From Oleispirillum sp963668495 (lineage in GTDB: Bacteria > Pseudomonadota > Alphaproteobacteria > Rhodospirillales > Rhodospirillaceae), in contig OY764545.1 in NCBI GenBank assembly GCA_963668495.1, forward strand, positions 1,302,001 through 1,366,000: DNA of 64,000 nucleotides, in the 5' to 3' direction. The position numbers and the translations under genes are program-made. The notes under the pieces were generated by a model. The model was given only the letters and a program-made list of their open reading frames with translations. It was not told the origin of the DNA and ran no database searches. Below, piece after piece: positions 25,770-33,154 of this stretch (position 1 is its first letter; each line of letters opens with the position of its first letter).

Positions 25770-26534
25770 CTATTCCAGTACAATCGCCGACAGACCGCGC
25801 CCAAAATCCGGTTCATTATTCAGGCAGGAACGGCGATAACTGAAAAAGCGATTGGGCTCACCACAGGTATCGCACGGTGTCCGAATAACTTCGGTGACGC
25901 CGAAACGCGCCAGTTTACGCGCGACATAGGCCTGAAGGTCGAACATATAATGCCCATCCCGCCGAGACTTGGCAAAGAACTGTTCGTTTTCGGAGCTTTC
26001 GGCAAGAAATGGCGCGGGGAAATCCGGGCCGACTTCATATGATCGCTGGGCGATGGATGGGCCGATGGCAGCCATAACGGTTTCCGGCGTTGCCCCTAGT
26101 TCGGCCATGGCAGCAATTGTGTTTTCCAACACGCCGCCAAGCGCGCCTTTCCAACCGGCGTGGGCCGCACCAATGATGCGCTTCTTGGTATCAGCCAGTA
26201 GGACCGGAACACAGTCAGCGGTCAGGATACCCAGAACGATTCTTTTCTGATTGGTGACCATGGCATCAGCAACAGGGGCTTGGTCCATCGACCACCGTTC
26301 CGTTACGGTGATGACGTCGCTTGTGTGTTGCTGGTTCAGGGTGACCAAGGCCTCAAGCGGTTGGTCGATTTCGGCCATGGCACGTTCGCGATTGCGGGTA
26401 ACCGTGTCTGGGTCATCGCCCGAGCCATACCCACAGTTCATGGACTGATAGATCCCGGTCGAATAGCCGTGGTTGCGGGTGAAAAACCCGTGGCGAACGC
26501 GCGAGATTTCATTCAGCGCCGAGACTGTAATCAT
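25770..26534 (-). CDS. pgeF: Multicopper polyphenol oxidase family protein (PgeF/YfiH, laccase domain)
   Basis: A 254-residue protein of the DUF152 family. Seen: HGFFTRNHGYSTGIYQSMNCGYGSGDDP in part (family N-terminus), LNQQHTSDV, the metal-site segment LTADCVPVLLAD, GAAHAGWKGALGGV with its conserved His, and CTHC-like DTCGEPNRFFSYRR at the end. Family members edit peptidoglycan precursors or act as purine nucleoside phosphorylases, depending on the study. The conserved Cys and His residues are present. It lies in a minus-strand run below the MidA-type methyltransferase. Confidence 0.9.
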   Translation of the reverse strand: MITVSALNEISRVRHGFFTRNHGYSTGIYQSMNCGYGSGDDPDTVTRNRERAMAEIDQPLEALVTLNQQHTSDVITVTERWSMDQAPVADAMVTNQKRIVLGILTADCVPVLLADTKKRIIGAAHAGWKGALGGVLENTIAAMAELGATPETVMAAIGPSIAQRSYEVGPDFPAPFLAESSENEQFFAKSRRDGHYMFDLQAYVARKLARFGVTEVIRTPCDTCGEPNRFFSYRRSCLNNEPDFGRGLSAIVLE

Positions 26535-26634
26535 ATGTGATCCCCAACAGTGGTCGCAGGAGGCGCGACCGGACTTGAGCTTGTCAACTTCCTCAGAAAA
26601 CAGGGTAATGCATTCTGATTATAGAAGAAACCGT

Positions 26635-27702
26635 TTACTTGCAAAAACCTTCGGGTTGATATGTCGCATTTGCGGATATCGCAATGGTTTTGAACAGGCG
26701 TCCCATGGCTTGAGGGTCTACCAGACGCCGCGCGCCGGAAACCAACGACGTTTGCTGTTCGGCGGATGCCGTCCGGTAAAGGGAACTGAGCCGGGCTTCA
26801 AGCCCCATGGATGCCAACCAGTCGCCTTGCGTCGCTGGGCCATGGACTGTTGCGTTGACAGCTTGGGCAACTTGCTTGATCCGGTGGAAATTGACATGGG
26901 CGGTTAGATCGGCGTTCCCAGCAGATGACAGGACATCTGCATAGGCATGTTGCGACATGGCCTGTAGTGTATCGCCGTATGCGGGCTCGGTGTAGCCGTA
27001 GTCAAAGAACAGGGCTGTGCCTCCCTGATGTACCAAGCGTACGGATAAATCTGTGATGAAACGGTCCACCGCTGGACTGTGTTCCAAAAAATCACCGTCA
27101 GAGGGTGGGGCCAAAGACTGCAGCAGATCGCGAGGTGGCGATGTCACGACACCTGATTGAAATTCCAGTTTGCCATCCGTTAGGCCAACACAGCGTTCGC
27201 GCCATGCATCCCCAACAAATTGATATTGTTGAATCGGCAGGGCATCCAGAAATTCATTGGCAATAACATAAAGCGGGAGTTCGGGCAGGGTGGAAAGGTC
27301 CGTATGCCAGACAGGAGCATAGCGGTGTAAGGTTTCTGCCTGCGTTTGGCGAAGGCGCGGGCTGGTTTCGATTAAATGGAGTTGCAGGGCATCGTGAAAA
27401 CCGGGGATTTTGGCGGTTGCACGCAGTGCGTCTTGCATAAGGGTGCCGCGTCCCGGTCCGCATTCCACGAGCGCAAAGGGGCAGGGTGATCCGGCGGCGA
27501 TCCAGTTGACGGCAATCCATACGCCGACCAGTTCGCCGAATATCTGGCTGATCTCCGGTGCTGTGACAAAATCCCCGTGTCGTCCAAACACCTGCGGGCG
27601 TCGGTAATACGTTGCAACGGCTTCTGCCATGAAATCCGATACGGGCATGGGGCCGTCGGCAGCTATCCGTTGCGCCAGCTTTTGGTGGAGTTCTGTGGTC
27701 AT
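26635..27702 (-). CDS. SAM-dependent methyltransferase, MidA/NDUFAF7 family
   Basis: A 355-residue member of the DUF185 family. Visible are the N-terminal segment ISADGPMPVSDFM-like IAADGPMPVSDFMAEA, RRPQVFGRHGDFVTAPEISQIFGELVG in part, and the SAM-binding VECGPGRGTLMQDALRA. Mitochondrial NDUFAF7 methylates an arginine of complex I subunit NDUFS2 during assembly, and the bacterial role is inferred to be similar protein methylation. The ATG overlaps the lgt stop by ATGA, a conserved alphaproteobacterial pairing, so the two are translated together. The 100 bases after its start-distal neighbour hold no visible signal. Confidence 0.9.
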   Translation of the reverse strand: MTTELHQKLAQRIAADGPMPVSDFMAEAVATYYRRPQVFGRHGDFVTAPEISQIFGELVGVWIAVNWIAAGSPCPFALVECGPGRGTLMQDALRATAKIPGFHDALQLHLIETSPRLRQTQAETLHRYAPVWHTDLSTLPELPLYVIANEFLDALPIQQYQFVGDAWRERCVGLTDGKLEFQSGVVTSPPRDLLQSLAPPSDGDFLEHSPAVDRFITDLSVRLVHQGGTALFFDYGYTEPAYGDTLQAMSQHAYADVLSSAGNADLTAHVNFHRIKQVAQAVNATVHGPATQGDWLASMGLEARLSSLYRTASAEQQTSLVSGARRLVDPQAMGRLFKTIAISANATYQPEGFCK

Positions 27703-28532
27703 GCTTTCACGGCAACGGAAATGGTAGGGCGAGACAGGCTATAACGAATGAACGCAACACCGATCAGGACCATGGGCAGAGACAAAACCTGCCCCATGGT
27801 AATACCGCCAAGCAGGAAGCCCAGCTGAGGGTCCGGCTGCCGGAACATTTCACCGATGATGCGGGCGATGCCGTATCCAGCAAAGAATATACCGCACTGC
27901 ATGCCGGGCCGCATGCGGCTGCCTTTGCTCCATGCCACGATCATCACCATGAACAGCAGTAAGCCTTCCAGCCCGGCTTGATACAATTGGCTGGGATGAC
28001 GGGGGAGTGGCCCGCCATTGGGGAAAATCATGGCAAGTGGGGCATCGGGCGCGATGCGCCCGAACAGTTCGCCGTTGATGAAATTGGCAATCCGACCAAG
28101 GCACAGACCAATTGGGGCGACGGTTGCCAGCAAATCACCAAGGCAAAAGACCGAGATTCCGCGTTTTTTTGCAAAGATCAAGGCCGCAACCACGACACCG
28201 GCAAAACCACCATGAAAGGCCATGCCGCCCTTCCACAGGGCAAATGCTTCCAGTGGATTGGCAAGGTAATAGTCCAAATTGTAAAACAGAACGTAGCCGA
28301 TCCGTCCGCCCAAAATGACGCCAAGGGTGGCCCAAGTCAGGAAGTCGTCAATATCGACAGGGCGCACGGAACGAAACCCGGCAGGGGTAAGTTCTGTCTT
28401 GGCAAGACGGGTGGCAAGCTGCCATCCCCCGACAAGCCCGGCAATATAAGCCAAGGCGTACCAACGAATAACCAGAGGCCCGATCTCGAATGCGACGGGA
28501 TCGAACTCCGGGAACATCAGGGGAGCAGACAT
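27699..28532 (-). CDS. lgt: Prolipoprotein diacylglyceryl transferase
   Basis: Transfers diacylglycerol from phosphatidylglycerol to the lipobox cysteine of prolipoproteins in the inner membrane. The 277-residue protein has about seven helices. Signature segments are RWYALAYIAGLVGGW near 24-38, GGRIGYVLFYN, HGGFAGVV, and the Lgt signature GRIANFINGELFGR around residue 150. The catalytic His and the essential Arg residues lie in these. It follows hldD after 33 bases on the minus strand and overlaps the methyltransferase gene. Confidence 0.96.
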   Translation of the reverse strand: MSAPLMFPEFDPVAFEIGPLVIRWYALAYIAGLVGGWQLATRLAKTELTPAGFRSVRPVDIDDFLTWATLGVILGGRIGYVLFYNLDYYLANPLEAFALWKGGMAFHGGFAGVVVAALIFAKKRGISVFCLGDLLATVAPIGLCLGRIANFINGELFGRIAPDAPLAMIFPNGGPLPRHPSQLYQAGLEGLLLFMVMIVAWSKGSRMRPGMQCGIFFAGYGIARIIGEMFRQPDPQLGFLLGGITMGQVLSLPMVLIGVAFIRYSLSRPTISVAVKA

Positions 28533-28565
28533 TTACAGCCTTTCTGTATCTGGTCTGTTGCGGCC

Positions 28566-29552
28566 TTAAACGTACGGGTCCGGCGTATGCAGGTAATCCA
28601 GAACATAGGACTTGATGCCATCTTCCAGCGAGGTGAACGGCTTGGTGTAACCGGCACGGCGCAAAGACTGCATGTCCGCCTGCGTGAAGTATTGGTAACG
28701 GTCACGAATGGCGTTTGGCATATCCACATAGCGGATTTTCGGTTCTTTACCTAATGCGCGATAGACCGATGCCGCAAGGTCATAGAAAGTCCGTGCCTGT
28801 CCGGTGCCAAGGTTAAACAGTCCGCTGACCTGTGGGTTGTCCAACAGCCACATAATGACATCAACACAGTCGCCGACCCAAACAAAGTCCCGCAGTTGCC
28901 CGCCGTCTTCGTATTGCGGGTTGTGGGATTTGAACAGGTTGAAGTGGGCATCAACAACGGCGCGCGGGTAAACTTGTGAAACCACGCTTTGCTGACCGCC
29001 TTTGTGATATTCGTTGGGGCCGTAAACGTTAAAGAATTTCAGCCCGACCCACTGCGGCGGTGTTTCCCGACCGTGGGAGATTTTGCTGGCAACCCTGCGG
29101 TCAAACAGGTGTTTGCTCCAGCCGTAGGGATTCATCGGTCGCAGTTGAGCCAATGCTTCTTGAGAGAATGTATCGGTAAAGCCATTGCTGCCATCGCCAT
29201 AAGTCGCGGCTGAAGAGGCATAGATGAAACGGCGTTGGTGCTTTTTACACCATTTCCACAAGCCAAGGGTCAGGTTGAAGTTGTTGTTGATGATTTTATC
29301 GGCATCAATTTCGGTGGTGGAGGATATCGCCCCCATATGGATGATGCCTTCGATGGATTTGGCGTTGGCATCCAGATATTGCAGCGTGTAATCCGGGTTG
29401 ACCACATCGGCCAAACCGCGTTTGGCAATGTTGCGCCATTTGTCGCCGGAGCGCAGGCGGTCGATGACGACAATATCCCGCACGCCGCGCGCTTCCAAAG
29501 CTGCCACAATGTTTGATCCGATAAAGCCTGCACCGCCGGTGACCACAAACAT
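28566..29552 (-). CDS. hldD: ADP-L-glycero-D-manno-heptose-6-epimerase
   Basis: Last enzyme of heptose precursor synthesis for the lipopolysaccharide core. The 328-residue short-chain dehydrogenase/epimerase shows the NADP-binding VVTGGAGFIGSNIV near residue 4, GAISSTTEID, SSAATYGDG, and the catalytic Tyr-x-x-x-Lys in NPYGWSKHLFD. FNVYGPNEYHKG and a heptose-site end region follow. Together with kdsB in this window it indicates a heptose- and KDO-containing inner core. It is divergent from ubiK with a 182-base shared upstream region. Confidence 0.95.
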   Translation of the reverse strand: MFVVTGGAGFIGSNIVAALEARGVRDIVVIDRLRSGDKWRNIAKRGLADVVNPDYTLQYLDANAKSIEGIIHMGAISSTTEIDADKIINNNFNLTLGLWKWCKKHQRRFIYASSAATYGDGSNGFTDTFSQEALAQLRPMNPYGWSKHLFDRRVASKISHGRETPPQWVGLKFFNVYGPNEYHKGGQQSVVSQVYPRAVVDAHFNLFKSHNPQYEDGGQLRDFVWVGDCVDVIMWLLDNPQVSGLFNLGTGQARTFYDLAASVYRALGKEPKIRYVDMPNAIRDRYQYFTQADMQSLRRAGYTKPFTSLEDGIKSYVLDYLHTPDPYV

Positions 29553-29734
29553 GGGGTATCCTCTCTTCGCCGGTCCCGCGTTCGGGACAAGTGGTTGACC
29601 GTTGCCCGGTCATGAACTCAAGTCGAAAAATGTAACGGCCCCAACATGGACAGAGGCCGCCATCCGCATCATAATAGCTTCGGCCCGCAAAGGCTACGAT
29701 ATTGATATCGCGCAGGAACGGAAGAGGCTACCCC

Positions 29735-30022
29735 ATGTCGAAACGCCCAAATATTTTCGAAGATATGAGCCGCATCGCCGGTGATGCTGCCACTGCCTTT
29801 GGCACGTTGAAAGAGGACGTAGAGGCAATGGCAAAACAACGCCTTGACCGGATGCTGTCTGAATGCGATCTGGTCCGGCGTGAGGAATTTGAAACGGTTC
29901 GTGCCATGGCGCAAATCGCCCGTGAGGAACAGGACCAGATGAAGCAAAAAATTGCGGAACTGGAAGCCCGTTTGCAGGCCTTGGAGCCCTCTGCCGAGTC
30001 TACCGAAACAGAGGCATCTTAA
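29735..30022 (+). CDS. ubiK: Ubiquinone biosynthesis accessory factor UbiK (BMFP family)
   Basis: A 95-residue helical protein of the BMFP/DUF526 family: FEDMSRIAGDAATAFGTLK, then REEFETVRAMAQIAREEQ and a C-terminal coiled coil (QKIAELEARLQALE). The E. coli homologue helps the late Ubi enzymes handle hydrophobic intermediates under aerobic growth. An older family name is membrane fusogenic protein. The ATG at 29735 has GGAAGAGG upstream, and the longer in-frame start at 29702 lacks a site. The 193 bases after it contain no recognised gene or terminator. Confidence 0.9.
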   Translation: MSKRPNIFEDMSRIAGDAATAFGTLKEDVEAMAKQRLDRMLSECDLVRREEFETVRAMAQIAREEQDQMKQKIAELEARLQALEPSAESTETEAS

Positions 30023-30215
30023 TCCGCCTAAATATCATGTCGTGTGTGAATGCCTATGCGATCCCGCAGAGGATGTATACAGGCAGGATTGCTGTTGCCA
30101 AACCAAGATAAAGGAAACGCGTGGGAAGCATCTCACAGATTCCCGTTGACCTGTTCACGGATTCAGTCCACACGGTTGGTTTGATACAGATGGCGGATTT
30201 GGAGTACAGGTATTG

Positions 30216-30719
30216 ATGCAGACGTCGGATCTGAGAGAAGACATGGATGCCCTGCATCCGCTGGAACTGGTTGAGTATGTTCTGGCTTCTCGGGACTGGA
30301 CATTCGAGCGTCGCGGTGATGATGAAGTTGCCGTCGAAATGCCGGGCCGTTGGTGCGATTACGGTTTATTTTTCGTATTGGCCCCGGAATTGGAAACCAT
30401 GCACATGTCATGTGCCATGGACCTGCGGGTGCCGGAAATTCGACGCGGCGCGGTGAATGATCTGCTGGCGATTGCCAACGAAAAATTATGGATGGGGCAT
30501 TTCTCCCTTTGGACTGAGGAAGGCGCGCCGCTGTACCGCTATTCCCTGTTGCTGGGCGATGATTTTCAGCTCGGGGCTGATCGCTTGCAGTCGATGATTG
30601 ACCTTGCCTTAAGTGAGTGCGAGCGGTTTTATCCTGCGTTCCAGTACGTGGTCTGGGGCGGTAAGTCCGCTGAAGACGCCGTGGAAGCCGCAATGTTGGA
30701 TACGGTGGGCGAAGCCTGA
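30216..30719 (+). CDS. YbjN domain-containing protein
   Basis: A 167-residue cytoplasmic protein of the YbjN family, which resembles type III secretion chaperones in fold. Seen: HPLELVEYVLASRDWTFER, the acidic DDEVAVEMPGRWCDYGL, and LYRYSLLLGDDFQLGADRLQSMIDLAL. The E. coli member influences motility and stress phenotypes, but its activity is unknown. The ATG at 30216 is preceded by GGAG, and an adjacent TTG three bases earlier is less likely. It ends at a strong terminator shared with the approach to proC. Confidence 0.85.
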   Translation: MQTSDLREDMDALHPLELVEYVLASRDWTFERRGDDEVAVEMPGRWCDYGLFFVLAPELETMHMSCAMDLRVPEIRRGAVNDLLAIANEKLWMGHFSLWTEEGAPLYRYSLLLGDDFQLGADRLQSMIDLALSECERFYPAFQYVVWGGKSAEDAVEAAMLDTVGEA

Positions 30720-30745
30720 TTCTGCTCAATATAATCATTTTTCCG

Positions 30746-30772
30746 AAGCCCCCATGCACAGGGGGCTTTTTT
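30746..30772 (+). terminator. Rho-independent terminator after the YbjN gene
   Basis: AAGCCCCC pairs perfectly with GGGGGCTT around a 7-base loop, and six T follow from within the arm. proC therefore needs its own promoter in the next 50 bases. Confidence 0.92.
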
Positions 30773-30829
30773 CATGTGCGTAAGCTTGCTATGCCTATGG
30801 GACTGATTTTACAAAAGGAGCGTAAGGTG

Positions 30830-31660
30830 ATGACGGCGCGGATATTGATTATCGGATGCGGTAAAATGGGCGGAGCCCTGCTGGATGGTTGGCTGGAGTC
30901 CGGCTGGTCCTGCGATAAGATCTGTGTTGTCGAGTCCTTTGCCCCCACACGTGAGGCATGGCAGGTAAAGGGGTTGACCGCAGTTCCCGATCTGGCGCAA
31001 GTGCCGCAAACCTTTGTGCCGGATGTGGTGTTGCTTGGGGTGAAACCGCAAATGGTGCAGGATGTTTTGCCCGGTTTGTCTGCATTGTTGGCAACGCGGT
31101 GTCTTGATCGTCGCCCGATGGTAATTTCAATTCTGGCTGGGATTCCGGTGGCAACCTTTGTCGCTGCTTTCGGTCCTGAAACCCCAATCCTGCGGGTGAT
31201 GCCCAACACTCCGGCAGCCGTCGGCTGTGGTGTGTCTGGCTTGTATGCCAGTGAGGCCATGAATCATGATCAAAAAATGCTTGGGGAACGCTTGTTGCAG
31301 GCAGTCGGGTCTACGGTATGGGTAGAAACCGAAGATTTGATGCATGCGGTGACGGCTCTGTCCGGCAGCGGCCCGGCGTATGTCTTCCACATGGTGGAGG
31401 CAATGGCGAAGGCGGGTGAACACCTTGGCCTGACAGCCGAAGAAGCAATGGCTTTGGCGCGCCAAACCATAATCGGTTCGGCAGAACTGCTACGGCAAAG
31501 CCCGGATGATGCCAGCCAATTGCGGATCAACGTGACCAGTCCGGGAGGGACCACAGCGGAAGCCTTGGCTGTGATGATGCGTGAAGGGGCTGGTTTGACT
31601 GAACTGATGACCGAAGCCATGACCGCCAATGCCAAACGCTCGCGTGAGTTGGCCGGCTAA
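30830..31660 (+). CDS. proC: Pyrroline-5-carboxylate reductase
   Basis: Last step of proline synthesis, reducing pyrroline-5-carboxylate with NAD(P)H. The 276-residue protein begins ILIIGCGKMGGALLDGWL (dinucleotide site), has VMPNTPAAVGCG, the substrate-site LSGSGPAYVFHMVEA, and the signature LRINVTSPGGTTAEAL near the end. ATG 30830 is nine bases after AAGGAG. A GTG directly before it and an ATG at 30782 region are less suited. The stop overlaps the csaA start by one base (TAATG), so the two are coupled. Confidence 0.95.
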   Translation: MTARILIIGCGKMGGALLDGWLESGWSCDKICVVESFAPTREAWQVKGLTAVPDLAQVPQTFVPDVVLLGVKPQMVQDVLPGLSALLATRCLDRRPMVISILAGIPVATFVAAFGPETPILRVMPNTPAAVGCGVSGLYASEAMNHDQKMLGERLLQAVGSTVWVETEDLMHAVTALSGSGPAYVFHMVEAMAKAGEHLGLTAEEAMALARQTIIGSAELLRQSPDDASQLRINVTSPGGTTAEALAVMMREGAGLTELMTEAMTANAKRSRELAG

Positions 31661-31995
31661 TGTGTATTGGGTTTGATGATTTTTTGAAGGTCGATGTGCG
31701 GGTCGGGCGAGTCCTGCGTGCGGAGCTCAATACTCAGGCACGGGTTCCGGCGATCAAACTGTGGCTGGATTTCGGTCCAGAGATTGGAGAGAAAAAAACC
31801 TCGGCCCAGTTGACCCGCCATTACACGCCAGAGGCGCTGGTCGGGCAGTTGGTTTTGGCGGTGGTGAACTTCCCGCCCAAGCAAATTGGTAAATTTATGA
31901 GCGAATGCTTGGTGTTGGGCGCGCCCGACGCAGCCGGGGACGTGGTGCTGATCCAGCCGGAACGCGATATTCCTGTCGGTGGGCGTTTATATTGA
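31660..31995 (+). CDS. csaA: CsaA-type tRNA-binding/chaperone protein
   Basis: A 111-residue OB-fold protein of the tRNA-binding domain family. Seen: FLKVDVRVGRVLRAEL (domain start), KLWLDFGPEIGEKKTSAQLT in part, VVNFPPKQIGKFMSECLVLG, and the closing IPVGGRLY. The Bacillus protein CsaA has export chaperone and tRNA-like binding activity. The bacterial role elsewhere is uncertain. It is translationally coupled to proC. After it the GC content drops and an unusual leader region begins. Confidence 0.92.
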   Translation: MCIGFDDFLKVDVRVGRVLRAELNTQARVPAIKLWLDFGPEIGEKKTSAQLTRHYTPEALVGQLVLAVVNFPPKQIGKFMSECLVLGAPDAAGDVVLIQPERDIPVGGRLY

Positions 31996-32025
31996 TTTTT
32001 AACAGGGATGATTTCGCTGTTCTTA

Positions 32026-32118
32026 ACGCATTCCCCTAATTCCCCTATAGGATCAGTTCTTGCCATGCAAAATGCGTGTAGTTAAGCTCAACTCAGGGTC
32101 AATCTTGGGGGAATGCGT
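32026..32118 (+). promoter_or_regulatory. Long-range inverted repeat in the leader of two secreted-protein genes
   Basis: Bases 32026-32039 can pair with 32105-32118 as a 14-bp stem with one G-U pair. The core ACGCATTCCCC / GGGGAATGCGT is perfect. Within it, TTCCCCTA occurs twice (32031-32038 and 32040-32047), so the 3' arm and its flanking TAGGGG could pair with either copy. The gap 31996-32163 has no gene. The paired arms bracket 65 bases and end about 45 bases before the ATG. It may be a leader RNA with alternative folds or a paired protein-binding site. No known riboswitch was recognised. Confidence 0.5.
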
Positions 32119-32163
32119 AGGGGCTACGCTATGCCCACCCGCTTTTAACGGGGAGAGGAACAA

Positions 32164-32673
32164 ATGAAGATCATGTTGCGTACCCTAATGGTCGGTGGTT
32201 TGTTGTGTTTTTCTGTTCCAGTTTGGGCGCTTGTGCCCATTACACTTGATCATACGATCACGTATACAGCAAAAGGCAGTCGTTCTGAAGCTCAGCACGG
32301 ACATCTCTGGGTTGATGGGGAAGAACTGCCTAAAGTTTTCACTCGTGTTAGTCGCGGACAGTTATCGTATCGCCTTCATCAACGGCAAAATCTTTGGGGG
32401 GCTGATGGATATCACCCAGAAACCCCAGCTGTCTTGCCCACCGCTTCTTCCGATGTGATGCCGATAATTGCGCGGGAGCGTGGATATTATTTGGGCGAAA
32501 AGCGCCTGAAAGATACCCCCGAAGACTGGTTGTGTGTTGAGTGGGGTCAAAGTCAACGCGCTTTTGTCGCACCAAAGTCTATTGAAAATTTCATTGCGAC
32601 ACACAAGCTGCGCCCCATGTCTAACATGGAAATGATGGAGCATCCCGAACCTAGCCGTTTGAAAATCCGTTAA
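32164..32673 (+). CDS. Secreted hypothetical protein A
   Basis: A 169-residue protein with a clear Sec signal peptide (MLRTLMVGGLLCFSVPVWA, likely cut near residue 22-23). The mature part is small, polar and probably beta-rich in its first half (ITLDHTITYTAKGS, GHLWVDGEELP). It has one cysteine (DWLCVEW) and a Met-rich stretch near the end (PMSNMEMMEHPE). GGGGAGAGGA just before the ATG is a strong ribosome site. I recognise no family. A second secreted gene follows after 15 bases, so they form an operon. The line of bases 32161-32220 is 42% GC by my count, against 63% for 31501-31560 in proC, suggesting different ancestry. Confidence 0.75.
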   Translation: MKIMLRTLMVGGLLCFSVPVWALVPITLDHTITYTAKGSRSEAQHGHLWVDGEELPKVFTRVSRGQLSYRLHQRQNLWGADGYHPETPAVLPTASSDVMPIIARERGYYLGEKRLKDTPEDWLCVEWGQSQRAFVAPKSIENFIATHKLRPMSNMEMMEHPEPSRLKIR

Positions 32674-32688
32674 ATAGGGAGAGAATTG

Positions 32689-33009
32689 ATGTCAAAGCAA
32701 CGTTTGTTCTTGTTGTCAGCCCTAATGATAGCAACCGTGGTTACCGTTCCAGCTTGGGCCAGTGGTGGTATGCGTGATCAAAGAACATGCAATACTCAGT
32801 GCCGTGAAAGCTATGTTACATGCAAACGGAGTGAAACCACAGAAACTGTCATGCAAGGCCCATCATGTTCAGAGATGAAAGACATGTGCTTAAGCCGTTG
32901 TGCAAACATAGCTGAATATTTGGATTGTAAGGATTCAGGCCGTGAGAACTGCAAGCAAAACTTTCAGGACAATGTAAAGGATTACAGACCCTACCTTGAT
33001 AATCGATGA
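32689..33009 (+). CDS. Small secreted cysteine-rich protein B
   Basis: A 106-residue protein. The signal peptide LLSALMIATVVTVPAWA is likely cut after residue 25. The mature 81 residues contain eight cysteines at 34, 38, 45, 60, 67, 71, 80 and 88. The spacing is C-x3-C-x6-C, then C-x6-C-x3-C (a mirror image), then C-x7-C. This suggests two helices linked by disulfides plus a third bridge, as in helical hairpin proteins, but I know no matching family. GGGAGAG precedes the ATG, and a TTG three bases upstream is less likely. Low GC (45% in 32821-32880) matches its operon partner. Role unknown, with periplasmic or extracellular location inferred. Confidence 0.75.
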   Translation: MSKQRLFLLSALMIATVVTVPAWASGGMRDQRTCNTQCRESYVTCKRSETTETVMQGPSCSEMKDMCLSRCANIAEYLDCKDSGRENCKQNFQDNVKDYRPYLDNR

Positions 33010-33154
33010 TTCCCATCGGGTTCTGAATCCTGTCGGTAATTAGCTCAGTAAAAACTTAAGTTGCCACGAAGTAAAGTTGGGCGTGTGAAAACATAGGTTA
33101 ATTTTGCATTGTGGCGACAAATTTTTGTCTGTCTTTATGGTTGTATTTGAGAAG

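Noticed and set aside
27978..28754. 258-residue open frame antisense to lgt and hldD
   Set aside because: It crosses the boundary of two well-supported genes and shows no domain or start signal.
30054..30131. 25-residue hydrophobic peptide on the minus strand after ubiK (MLPTRFLYLGL start)
   Set aside because: It has no Shine-Dalgarno and is too short to support without conservation data.
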